Source of the DNA: Pseudomonadota bacterium
Lineage (GTDB): Bacteria; Pseudomonadota; Alphaproteobacteria; Reyranellales; Reyranellaceae
Direction: 5' to 3'
Length of the DNA stretch: 22,693 nucleotides
NCBI GenBank assembly: GCA_023436825.1
Contig: JAEZHS010000252.1
Coordinates: 1 to 22,693, forward strand
Shown: positions 16,588 through 22,673 of the stretch, piece by piece
Position numbering within the stretch: position 1 is the first letter of the stretch
Layout: each line of letters starts with the position of its first letter
Translations under genes and position numbers: made by a program
The notes under the pieces: model-generated
Database searches by the model: none
What the model saw: only the letters and a program-made list of their open reading frames with translations
What the model was told of the DNA's origin: nothing

Positions 16588-17520
16588 ATGCTACGGGCGG
16601 TGGGGGAGCCGAGACGGATCGAACGCGCCATCAAGCGCCTGCAGGGCGCCTTGAAGGGTATTCCCTCACGGGGCGTGCGGCTCACCTGGCGCGGCGGCGA
16701 AGTGCGCACCACCATCCACTGGGCACGCGACGACGCCTATTGGTGGGCCTTCGAGCCCAGGTCGGCGCGCGACGCGCTGCTGCTGGGCCATGCGCCCGAT
16801 GCACCGACCAAGCGCGAGAGCATCACCTGCGAGATCAACCTGCCGCGCGCCGGCGCCGACCGGAAGGTGGCGGGCATCATCGCCGCCGACGAGCGCGGTG
16901 CGCTCTATCTCTGCCACTCCGGCCGCATGGGCGGCTCGCGGCCGGGCCAGCGCAAGTCGGGCTTTCGCGAGTTTCTGGGCGACGGCGTGTGGCGCAAGCT
17001 CGGCTGGTCCGACGGTGAGGAGACCGAGGCGCTGGTCATCGCCCCGCTCGAGAGTCCGCGGCTCACGCGACTGCTGGGACAGTTCGTCGATGCGGTGCGC
17101 CGCTTCAAGGCGGGCGAGCCGCCGACGGCGCGCACCGGCCTCTGCGTCGAACCCGCGATCGTCGATTCGGCGATGGCTGCGTGCGACCGGCGGCTGGTCG
17201 ACGTGGCGCTGCACGAGGAGCTTGCCAAGCGCGGGCTGTTCGGCGGCGCGGAAGATCTCTTCTCGCTCCGCGGCGAGCGGCCGCAGCCGCTGTTCGCCCT
17301 GGTGGCCGACGGCCGGCCTGAGGAGCTCGCCATGGCGGTGGGTTCGCTGTCGCTCGCTTCGGCGCGCGGCGGAGCCGACGTGCGGCCGATCCTGGTGGCG
17401 CCGGCGGCGCTGGCCGATCCCGATTCCGACGCCCTGCAGGCCCTGCCCTTCGCCTTCGTGCGCTTCCGCTGGCGCGGCGCCCGGGCGGTGTTCGATGGAC
17501 TGGACGACGCGCTGGAATGA
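16588..17520 (+). CDS. Hypothetical protein with GRxGGxRxGxxKxxF motif
   Basis: A 310-aa soluble protein of unknown function. The N-terminal half contains LCHSGRMGGSRPGQRKSGF, then GDGVWRKLGWSDGEETEALV, then VIAPLESPRLTRLLGQFVDA and VRRFKAGE. This pattern reminds me of a domain found in some McrA-like or restriction-associated proteins (h-G-R-x-G-G-x-x-x-G ... F ... hIxPLxSPxLhxxIxxFVxxVxxhK). That is memory of a pattern, not a database result. The C-terminal half (REEL-free, Ala/Leu-rich; LFALVADGRPEELAMAVGS, VRPILVAPAALADPDSD, ALPFAFVRFRWRGARAVFDGL) looks like a separate alpha/beta domain. No nuclease catalytic motif is evident. It starts 80 nt from the divergent ABC-F gene, and a repeat follows it. 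Confidence 0.8.
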   Translation: MLRAVGEPRRIERAIKRLQGALKGIPSRGVRLTWRGGEVRTTIHWARDDAYWWAFEPRSARDALLLGHAPDAPTKRESITCEINLPRAGADRKVAGIIAADERGALYLCHSGRMGGSRPGQRKSGFREFLGDGVWRKLGWSDGEETEALVIAPLESPRLTRLLGQFVDAVRRFKAGEPPTARTGLCVEPAIVDSAMAACDRRLVDVALHEELAKRGLFGGAEDLFSLRGERPQPLFALVADGRPEELAMAVGSLSLASARGGADVRPILVAPAALADPDSDALQALPFAFVRFRWRGARAVFDGLDDALE

Positions 17521-17540
17521 ATCTTCTCTTTCGCGAACTT

Positions 17541-17574
17541 CATGCTCCTCTCCCCCTAGCGGGGAGAGGAACAT
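17541..17574. repeat. Solo CCTCTCCCC-type palindrome
   Basis: CATG-CT-CCTCTCCCC-CTAGC-GGGGAGAGG-AA-CATG, a perfect 9-bp stem framed by CATG at both ends. It sits between the hypothetical gene and the DUF1491 gene. It matches each half of the paired element at 10787-10895. It could stabilise or terminate the upstream transcript; there is no T-run. Confidence 0.8.
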
Positions 17575-17595
17575 GAGCGTGCCGAGGACTCTCCG

Positions 17596-17931
17596 ATGGT
17601 GATGGGCCTGACGACCGGACTGTGGGTGAGCGCGCAGGTGCGCCTGTGCGACCGCGCCTTCATCCCGGCCACCGTGGTGCGGCGCGGCGATCCCGATGCC
17701 GGCACGGTGCTGCTCAAGATCAACCGTTTCGAGGCGGGCGTCACCGTCTACACCCAGGCAAGCTCGATGGATGACGGGCCGGCGTGGAGCCGCGGCACCG
17801 GCCCGAGCCCGGTGCCCGAAGCCGAGGCCGACGCCTACATCGCCCGCCAGGTTGCTCGCGATCCCGACGTCTGGGTGCTCGAGATCGAGGACCGTAAGGC
17901 GCAGTACCAGCTCGATGGCAAGGTGGTTTAA
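17596..17931 (+). CDS. DUF1491 family protein
   Basis: A 111-aa protein of the alphaproteobacterial DUF1491 family, function unknown. Diagnostic parts are TGLWVSAQVRLCDRAFIPATVVRRGD (N-terminal strand region), GTVLLKINRF, and a C-terminus with EADAYIARQVARDPDVWVLEIEDR, the D-P-D-x-W-V-x-E-I-E-D signature. It is soluble, and its length is normal. GAGGA lies 7 nt before the ATG at 17596; a second ATG at 17602 is also possible. It is separated from the RiPP-like operon by 183 nt. Confidence 0.88.
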   Translation: MVMGLTTGLWVSAQVRLCDRAFIPATVVRRGDPDAGTVLLKINRFEAGVTVYTQASSMDDGPAWSRGTGPSPVPEAEADAYIARQVARDPDVWVLEIEDRKAQYQLDGKVV

Positions 17932-18114
17932 ATTTCTGTCAGATATGCAACCAAATACTCTCAAGGTGGGCTTTGCCACAGATTGGAGCCGGCTCGGCGT
18001 GTAGGCCTACGCTGCGCACCAATGCGGCAAAGAGGGCTTGCAGCATTGTGAAATGCATCTCGAGCATCGTTGTCGCTTGGCAGGGGCGCAGGCACTTCAA
18101 CAACGGAGCGTCAC
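17932..18114 (+). promoter_or_regulatory. Upstream region of the MNIO operon
   Basis: This 183-nt gap should carry the operon promoter. It opens with an AT-rich patch (TTTAAATTTCTGTCAGATATG). It contains TTGCCA (17973-17978) and TTGCAG (18038-18043) as possible -35 boxes, but neither has a good -10 at 16-18 nt. I could not recognise a Fur, CsoR or other metal-responsive operator. An ACGGAGCG Shine-Dalgarno ends the region. Confidence 0.3.
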
Positions 18115-18360
18115 ATGTCCAAGGACAAGATTGCGGAAATTCAGCTCGTTCGCGACGGCGTGCAGCCGGTCCTGAAGGTCACCGTGCCGAAGGGCACCAA
18201 GCTTTCCGATACGCTGAAGCTTCAGCCTCAGCTCTCGGACATCCTCGGCAAGCTCAAGGGCTGCCTGCCGTGCAATTCCGGCGTTCCGATCTGGTTCCAG
18301 GAGCGCGAGGAGATCGAGAACCTGGTGAAGATCGACCTCGGCACGATGAAGCGTATGTAA
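18115..18360 (+). CDS. Candidate RiPP precursor peptide with GCLPCNSG motif
   Basis: An 81-aa protein immediately upstream of the MNIO gene. Residues 1-47 (SKDKIAEIQLVRDGVQPVL, then KVTVPKGTKLSDTLKL) would be the leader or scaffold. Then comes GCLPCNSGVPIWFQ with C50 and C53, and a charged tail (EREEIENLVKIDLGTMKRM). MNIO enzymes known from methanobactin and 3-thia-amino-acid pathways modify cysteine or nearby residues of genetically linked peptides, so C50/C53 and their neighbours are the likely targets. There is no signal peptide, so export would follow modification or not occur. The start is fixed by GGAG 6 nt upstream. The gap to the MNIO gene is 13 nt. The precursor role is inferred from context and motif; it might instead be a small metal-binding protein. 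Confidence 0.75.
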   Translation: MSKDKIAEIQLVRDGVQPVLKVTVPKGTKLSDTLKLQPQLSDILGKLKGCLPCNSGVPIWFQEREEIENLVKIDLGTMKRM

Positions 18361-18373
18361 CGCGGAGGCATCC

Positions 18374-19294
18374 ATGCTCGAGCTCACACGACCCGAGATC
18401 GGGCATGCCGGGATCGGACGCCCTCGAGCCGGCCAGCCCGGCGTTGGACTGCTGTTCAACGGCGCGCTGACCGATCTCCTGGACGTCCGGCCCGATGCCG
18501 TCGATTTCCTGTCGATCATCCCGGAGCGGTTCTGGCAGGACTTCGGCCGCGATCGCGGCGAGCGCTTCGCCCCGCTGCCCGACGAAGTCGCCCTGCTCGA
18601 CGAACTCGCCCAGCGCCACACGCTGATCGCGCACGGCGTCGGCCTGTCGATCGCGAGCGGCTCGACCTTCGACGTCGACCACGTGCACCAGCTTGCCGAG
18701 TGGCACCGGCGCTACCGTTTCGCCTGGATCAGCGAGCATCTCTCGGCGGTACGCGTGCAGACCGAAGTGACGCCCGATCATCACGCCGGCCTCGCCCTGC
18801 CGCTCGCCTGGGATCACGACCTGCTCGACATGCTCAGCGAGCGCGTCAGCCGGGTGCAGGACATGCTGGGCACTCGGTTGCTGCTCGAGAACGGCGTGGT
18901 GCACACGCCGGTACCCGGCTCGGACATGAGCGAGGAGGATTTCATGAACGCGCTGGTGCGGCGCACCGGCTGCGGCCTGCTGCTCGACCTGCACAACCTC
19001 CACGTCAACGCCGTCAATCTCGGCCTCGATGCCGACCGTTTCATCAACGGCCTCGATCTCGACGCCATCTGCGAGATCCACGTCGCCGGCGGCAACAGCC
19101 TGTTCGGCGCCTATCTCGATTCGCATGCCGGAGCCTGCCCGTCCGCCGTCTGGGGCCTGCTCGAACGGACCGCGCCGCGCTGCCGCAATCTGGCGGGCGT
19201 GACCTTCGAGTTCCACGAGACCTACTTCCCGGGCTTGGGCGACGGCGGGGTGCTCGGGCAATTGCAACAGATGCGCACCGCGCTCGAGGCCTGA
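18374..19294 (+). CDS. DUF692 multinuclear non-heme iron oxidative enzyme (MNIO)
   Basis: A 306-aa TIM-barrel protein of DUF692, now called MNIO, the family of MbnB and TglH that carry out oxidative rearrangements of cysteine in peptides at a di- or tri-iron centre. Probable metal and active-site residues are visible in conserved surroundings: AHGVGLSI (H87), WISEHLSA (E121/H122), LLLENGV (E172/N173), SDMSEEDFMNA, LLLDLHNLHVNA (D205, H207, N208, H210), CEIHVAGGN (E234, H236), DSHAGA (D249, H251) and TFEFHETYF (E279, H281). Full length, nothing missing. The ATG follows a strong CGGAGG by 5 nt. It is the middle gene of a three-gene operon: candidate peptide, MNIO, partner protein. The product chemistry cannot be read from the sequence. 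Confidence 0.95.
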   Translation: MLELTRPEIGHAGIGRPRAGQPGVGLLFNGALTDLLDVRPDAVDFLSIIPERFWQDFGRDRGERFAPLPDEVALLDELAQRHTLIAHGVGLSIASGSTFDVDHVHQLAEWHRRYRFAWISEHLSAVRVQTEVTPDHHAGLALPLAWDHDLLDMLSERVSRVQDMLGTRLLLENGVVHTPVPGSDMSEEDFMNALVRRTGCGLLLDLHNLHVNAVNLGLDADRFINGLDLDAICEIHVAGGNSLFGAYLDSHAGACPSAVWGLLERTAPRCRNLAGVTFEFHETYFPGLGDGGVLGQLQQMRTALEA

Positions 19295-19306
19295 GGGGGA
19301 ACTGCC

Positions 19307-19921
19307 ATGTCGATCGCGGAATTCCAGCGGGCCTTTGCCGACCTGATCGCCTCGCCCGAGCGCTGCGTCGCCCTGCGCGAGGGCGCCGGGGAGGTGCTCG
19401 CGGGCTACGACATGACCCAGCGCGAACGCAAGCGGCTCGAGGCGATGGTCCATCACGAGGCGATGTCGGTGAACTGCTCGCTCTATCGCGTCAACCGGCT
19501 GATCCCCGTCTACTCGGTGCTGCCGCATTCCTGCCGGCTGCTGGGCAACCGGCTGATGGAGGAGCTCGACGCATTCTGGACAGCGTCACGTCACGCCACC
19601 CTGCAGTACCGCTGGGAATCGTGGCGCTTCGGCCTGTGGCTGGAGGAACGCATCGCCGCACGCCGGCTGCCGGGCGGCCCGGTCGAAGATGCGATTCGCC
19701 TGGAGATGGCGATGTTCGACGTCCAGGCTGCGGCTCGCAGCGGCGGCAGCCGGCGGCGGGTCGTGCTGCTGCGCTACGATCCCGGCGAGCTGCTCGATGA
19801 GACCATCCCCGCGGAGGCGCTGCAGCCGCTGGCGAGCGGCGTCACCGTGTTGATCGATGCGACAGGCAAGCAGCTCTCGGTCCGGCGGCTCGACGAGGCG
19901 CTCGACGGCAAGGTTGCTTAG
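19307..19921 (+). CDS. MNIO partner protein
   Basis: A 204-aa protein, third gene of the operon, starting 12 nt after the MNIO stop behind a GAGGGGGAA ribosome binding site. It opens MSIAEFQRAFADLIASPERC and has two conserved-looking blocks: SVNCSLYRVNRLIPVYSVLPHS, and CRLLGNRLMEELDAFW followed by RWESWRFGLWLEERI. An alpha-helical N-terminal part and an alpha/beta C-terminal part (RRRVVLLRYDPGELLDE, GVTVLIDATGKQL) can be inferred. MNIO enzymes typically need a second protein that binds the precursor leader (MbnC, TglB-like or DUF2063-like partners). This gene occupies that position, but I do not see a sequence signature that ties it firmly to one named family. Confidence 0.85.
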   Translation: MSIAEFQRAFADLIASPERCVALREGAGEVLAGYDMTQRERKRLEAMVHHEAMSVNCSLYRVNRLIPVYSVLPHSCRLLGNRLMEELDAFWTASRHATLQYRWESWRFGLWLEERIAARRLPGGPVEDAIRLEMAMFDVQAAARSGGSRRRVVLLRYDPGELLDETIPAEALQPLASGVTVLIDATGKQLSVRRLDEALDGKVA

Positions 19922-20085
19922 GCTGGGGGCGCGCGACTCCAGTGGCGCGTCTTCTCACACTCTTCCGGACCGCGCGCTGGGTCGCGTCTGACGCGACCTT
20001 CTCGCGCGCCTCATGATCACGAGCGAGCGAGGGCGCTCGCGGTCCGGAAAACCGTGACGCGCCACTGGAGTGGCGCGCCCCCAGC
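19922..20085. repeat. 164-bp inverted repeat filling convergent gap
   Basis: Arms of about 50 nt start GCTGGGGGCGCGCGACTCC (19922) and end GGAGTGGCGCGCCCCCAGC (20085), with a few mismatches and a small gap. They include TTCCGGACCGCG/CGCGGTCCGGAA and share the CTCTTCCGGACC core with the 11833-11988 element. A perfect internal hairpin GGTCGCGT-CTG-ACGCGACC lies at 19980-19998. The element begins 1 nt after the MNIO-partner stop and ends 2 nt before the stop codon of the convergent lipoprotein gene, so it may act as a bidirectional transcript end. Confidence 0.85.
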
Positions 20086-20087
20086 GC

Positions 20088-21005
20088 TCACTGAGCCGGC
20101 AACACCGTCATCGGATCGACGGTCTTGCTGCCGCCGCGGCGGACCTCGAAGTGGAGCCGCGGGCTTGCCGCGCCGCCGGAGTTGCCGGCCTTGGCGATGG
20201 TCTGCCCCTTCTTCACGGCGTCGCCCTTCTTGACCAGCAGCGCCTCGTTGTTGCCGTAGGCGGTGATGTAACCACCCGGGTGCTGGACCAGGAGCAGGTT
20301 GCCGAGATGGGCGACATCGCTGCCGGCATAGATCACGGTGCCGCCGTCGGCCGCCTTCACAGGCTCGCCGGTGGTGGCCTGGATGTCGATGCCGTCGTTC
20401 TTCTGACCGCCCTGGCCGGTGCCGTAGGGCGTCAGCACCTTGCCGTTCAGAGGCCAGGCGAAGCGCGGCGGCGGCGGCGTGGCGGCGACCGTCGCTTCGG
20501 TCTTGCTCGCGGTCTTGCTCTCGACCTTGCTCGACTCCGCCGCGGGCGGACTGAGCGGCGTCGGCTGACCAGCGGCCGTCTTGTGCTCCGTAGGCGGCGG
20601 CAGGTTATCGCGCTTGACCGGGCCAGGCGGCGTGGGCGCAGCCCCCTGGGTGGCGCCGCCCGTGCTGTCGGCGACGAAGCGGGCGCCCGGCAGTTCGAGA
20701 TACTGGCCGACCTTCAGCGTATAGGGGGCCTTGAGCTTGTTGCGGTCGATGATGGTCTGCGAGGGCACGCCGTAGCGCTGCGAGATGCTGTCGACCGTGT
20801 CCTTCTCGTTCACGACGTAGACGGCAACGGCATTGGGACCAGCGCCGGAGCCGGGATATTCCATGGTCCCGCCTTTGGGACCGAAGATGTTGGAGCAGGC
20901 GCCGAGCGCGACCGAGAGCGCCGCCGTTGTACCCAGCGTGCGCATCCGGCCGGCCCATCGCGAGGGGTAGCGAGGGGCTCTTTTCATGGGCCTATTGTAC
21001 TGCAT
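20088..21005 (-). CDS. LysM-M23 lipoprotein, NlpD/DipM-like
   Basis: A 305-aa cell-envelope protein. A basic N-terminus and hydrophobic stretch lead to the lipobox TAALSVALGACSN, so it is probably a lipoprotein. A LysM peptidoglycan-binding domain follows (VYVVNEKDTVDSISQRYGVP to LKVGQYLELPG). Next comes a Pro/Ala/Thr/Lys-rich linker of about 70 residues, then a C-terminal LytM/M23 domain. That domain is degenerate: NDGIDI lacks the zinc His, TAYGNNEALLV lacks the second His, and only RLHFEVR keeps one. This pattern is that of NlpD/EnvC/DipM-type activators of amidases in cell division, not active peptidases. Starts at 21008 (GTG), 21005 or 20987 are possible. In many genomes nlpD is near surE/pcm; here it lies after the selenoprotein operon. 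Confidence 0.93.
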   Translation of the reverse strand: MQYNRPMKRAPRYPSRWAGRMRTLGTTAALSVALGACSNIFGPKGGTMEYPGSGAGPNAVAVYVVNEKDTVDSISQRYGVPSQTIIDRNKLKAPYTLKVGQYLELPGARFVADSTGGATQGAAPTPPGPVKRDNLPPPTEHKTAAGQPTPLSPPAAESSKVESKTASKTEATVAATPPPPRFAWPLNGKVLTPYGTGQGGQKNDGIDIQATTGEPVKAADGGTVIYAGSDVAHLGNLLLVQHPGGYITAYGNNEALLVKKGDAVKKGQTIAKAGNSGGAASPRLHFEVRRGGSKTVDPMTVLPAQ

Positions 21006-21032
21006 CACGATTCCGGCGGGAATCGGGCTAAT

Positions 21033-21554
21033 TCACTCCTTGAGCAGTATGGCCAGGGCCTGCTGGTAGGCGACTTCGGCGCGGGCCTTGAGCTCGGGCA
21101 AGGTGCAGCTGCCGATCGGGTGCTGCACCTTGGTGAAGGGATAGTCAGGCAGCCCCAGCACGCGCGCGATGTTCTTGGCCGTCACCTCGAAGGGTGTCGT
21201 GCAGATCACCACCGCCCGCTTGCCGAGCTGCTCGAAGGAGATACCGTCGTGCAGACTGCACGTCGAGCAGGACCCTCAATCCCCCAGGCCGGTTATCAGG
21301 AAGTCGACCTCCGGCGCTACCTGCGTGAGGGTGTTGGCGGGCGCCGGCGCACTGGCGTTCTTCTTCGAGGCGAGCTTCACCACCGTGCAGCCGTGACGCT
21401 GCACGAAGAGCTGGGCGACCTCGTTCAGCATCTCCTCGGCGTTGAGCTTGCCGTTCTCCAGGATGCCGATGCGCAAACCGTCGAGCTTGGCGAGCTTGGG
21501 CGCGCGTGTCCGCTTCTTCGTCGCTGTGGTCGAGGTGGGGGCGTAGAGCTGCAT
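21033..21554 (-). CDS. UGSC-family selenoprotein (in-frame UGA = Sec93)
   Basis: The minus strand encodes 173 residues if the TGA at 21278-21276 is read as selenocysteine. Upstream of it: MQLYAPTSTTATKKRTR, then LDGLRIGILENGKLNAEEML, then EVDFLITGLGD. Then U93-G-S-C-S-T-C, and the frame continues without disturbance for 80 codons (SLHDGISFEQLGKRAVVICT, TPFEVTAKNIARVLGLPDYP, HPIGSCTLPELKARAEV) to a TGA at 21035-21033. Both halves have coding character and one continuous domain. The U-G-S-C motif is that of the known 'UGSC family (seleno)protein', whose relatives have Cys at this position; a redox role is inferred from the U/C-x-x-C arrangement. AGGAGG lies 5 nt before the ATG. It is the second gene of an operon, 8 nt after its neighbour. 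Sec machinery (selA, selB, selC, selD) must be elsewhere in the genome. Confidence 0.85.
21244..21266 (-). promoter_or_regulatory. Bacterial SECIS-like hairpin downstream of UGA
   Basis: Nineteen nt after the UGA the transcript folds into a perfect 6-bp stem CGUGCA/UGCACG with apical loop GUC. Below it are one A-A mismatch and three further pairs (U-G, C-G, G-C). Bacterial SECIS elements lie directly after the UGA, with the apical loop about 16-37 nt away and a G among the first loop bases, and this hairpin fits. It would be bound by SelB to direct Sec-tRNA insertion. Confidence 0.7.
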
Positions 21555-21562
21555 TGGTCCTC

Positions 21563-22627
21563 CTACGTCTTCTGGCGGATCGGCGCGTGCTGCATGATCG
21601 AGCCGCGACCGCGGCTCCATGACGGCAGGAAGCACGAATGGCCGCCGGCGTCGCCGCCGCCGAGCGTGATCAATATGTCGTCGGGGTTGAGGCCGCGATG
21701 CAGGAAGCCCTGCTCGGCCAGCGTATGGGCCCCCTCGCCGTGCTGCGTGTCGTACTCGCGGTCACGGAACTTGCCGACGCCCTTCATGCCCTCGATGGAG
21801 CGCTTGGCGTTGGTGAACAGGAACTCCTGCGCCTGCCTTCGTGTCCAGCCGGCGCCGGCCACGATCTGCAGGTGTTCGGGTGCCAGGATCACCACGCTCT
21901 GGCCGAGCGTGATGCAGCCGTAGTTGGCCATGGCGTCGGCCACCGAGCCCAAGACCTGCTCGGGCGTGTTGCCGCCGTGGTTCTCGACATTGCAGAAGCC
22001 GCCGGCGGCATAGACCGTGACGCTGGAGACGCCCTCGGCATAGCCCTGCTCCTGGCAGAGCGGCGGCCACGGATTGCCGCGGGTGCGCTCGGCGATGCAC
22101 AGGCTGTACTTGCCCGGGTTGCCTTGCGTGGATTTGTCCGAGATGCCGGGCAGCATCTGGAAGACGTTGCGCAGGATGAGCCGCGTCGCCCGGCCGATCG
22201 TGGCATTGGGCCGGTTGCCCGGGCCGAACAGGTTGACGTCGGAATTCATGCCGATCTCGTCGGCGACCGGGCCGCTCACCAGCACCAGCGGTGCGGAGCC
22301 GCCGGTGCTGGCGGTCGAGCCGTGGAAGTTGAACGGCTCGCGGTCCATGGCCTCGAAGGCGGCGACCAGCACCGGAAAGTACGACGGCAGGCAGCCCGCC
22401 ATGACGGCATTGACGGCGGCGGCATGCAGGGAGAGTTCGAGGCCGGTCGCCGGGTGCCTGGCGATGACGGTCTCGGCCGGGCGATCGTCAGCCGCCAGCA
22501 TCGCGTGCACGCGATCGACCTGCGGCGGCACGACCGGCAGGCCGTCGGTCCAGCCCTGGTCGTAGCAGTAGTCGATGGCGGCGAGCAGGTCATCCGGCAC
22601 CTCGTGGATGCGGGCTGCTGCTGGCAT
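21563..22627 (-). CDS. Conserved partner of UGSC selenoprotein
   Basis: A 354-aa soluble protein, first gene of the operon with the selenoprotein (8-nt gap). Blocks that look highly conserved are DQGWTDGLPVVPPQVDRVHAM, NAVMAGCLPSYFPVLVAAFEAM, NRPNATIGRATRLILRNVF, KSTQGNPGKYSLCIAE, GGFCNVENHGGNTPEQVL and GGGDAGGHSCFLPSWSRG. I recall this family as one that occurs beside, or fused to, UGSC domains, but its biochemical role is not known to me. Several conserved cysteines (GC, LC, FCN, HSC) could interact with the selenoprotein's redox centre; this is inference. The ATG at 22627 has GGGGAG 8 nt upstream; the frame is open to 22684. Confidence 0.88.
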   Translation of the reverse strand: MPAAARIHEVPDDLLAAIDYCYDQGWTDGLPVVPPQVDRVHAMLAADDRPAETVIARHPATGLELSLHAAAVNAVMAGCLPSYFPVLVAAFEAMDREPFNFHGSTASTGGSAPLVLVSGPVADEIGMNSDVNLFGPGNRPNATIGRATRLILRNVFQMLPGISDKSTQGNPGKYSLCIAERTRGNPWPPLCQEQGYAEGVSSVTVYAAGGFCNVENHGGNTPEQVLGSVADAMANYGCITLGQSVVILAPEHLQIVAGAGWTRRQAQEFLFTNAKRSIEGMKGVGKFRDREYDTQHGEGAHTLAEQGFLHRGLNPDDILITLGGGDAGGHSCFLPSWSRGRGSIMQHAPIRQKT

Positions 22628-22673
22628 TGCGTGGTCTCCCCGTTGAGGCGGCGAAATCCTAAGGCCGCTCGGA

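Noticed and set aside
16666..17979. 437-codon minus-strand frame opposite the 310-aa and DUF1491 genes
   Set aside because: Antisense shadow without motifs; the plus-strand DUF1491 signature decides the strand.
17973..18470. 165-codon plus-strand frame overlapping the peptide gene and MNIO start
   Set aside because: Out of frame with the peptide and MNIO genes, both of which have their own strong ribosome binding sites; no coding character.
21033..21035. Second in-frame TGA of the selenoprotein gene as another Sec codon
   Set aside because: The protein has reached its natural length, and the following codons lead into the next gene's start region without a SECIS-like hairpin or conserved-looking sequence.
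21276..21635. 119-codon ORF as a complete stand-alone gene
   Set aside because: It begins inside the neighbouring gene without a ribosome binding site, and stops at the UGA in the middle of a conserved domain; the real start is 21554 and the real end 21033.
20070..21923. 617-codon plus-strand open frame across the lipoprotein and selenoprotein genes
   Set aside because: No domain is recognisable and the minus strand carries LysM, M23 and UGSC sequences; shadow frame.
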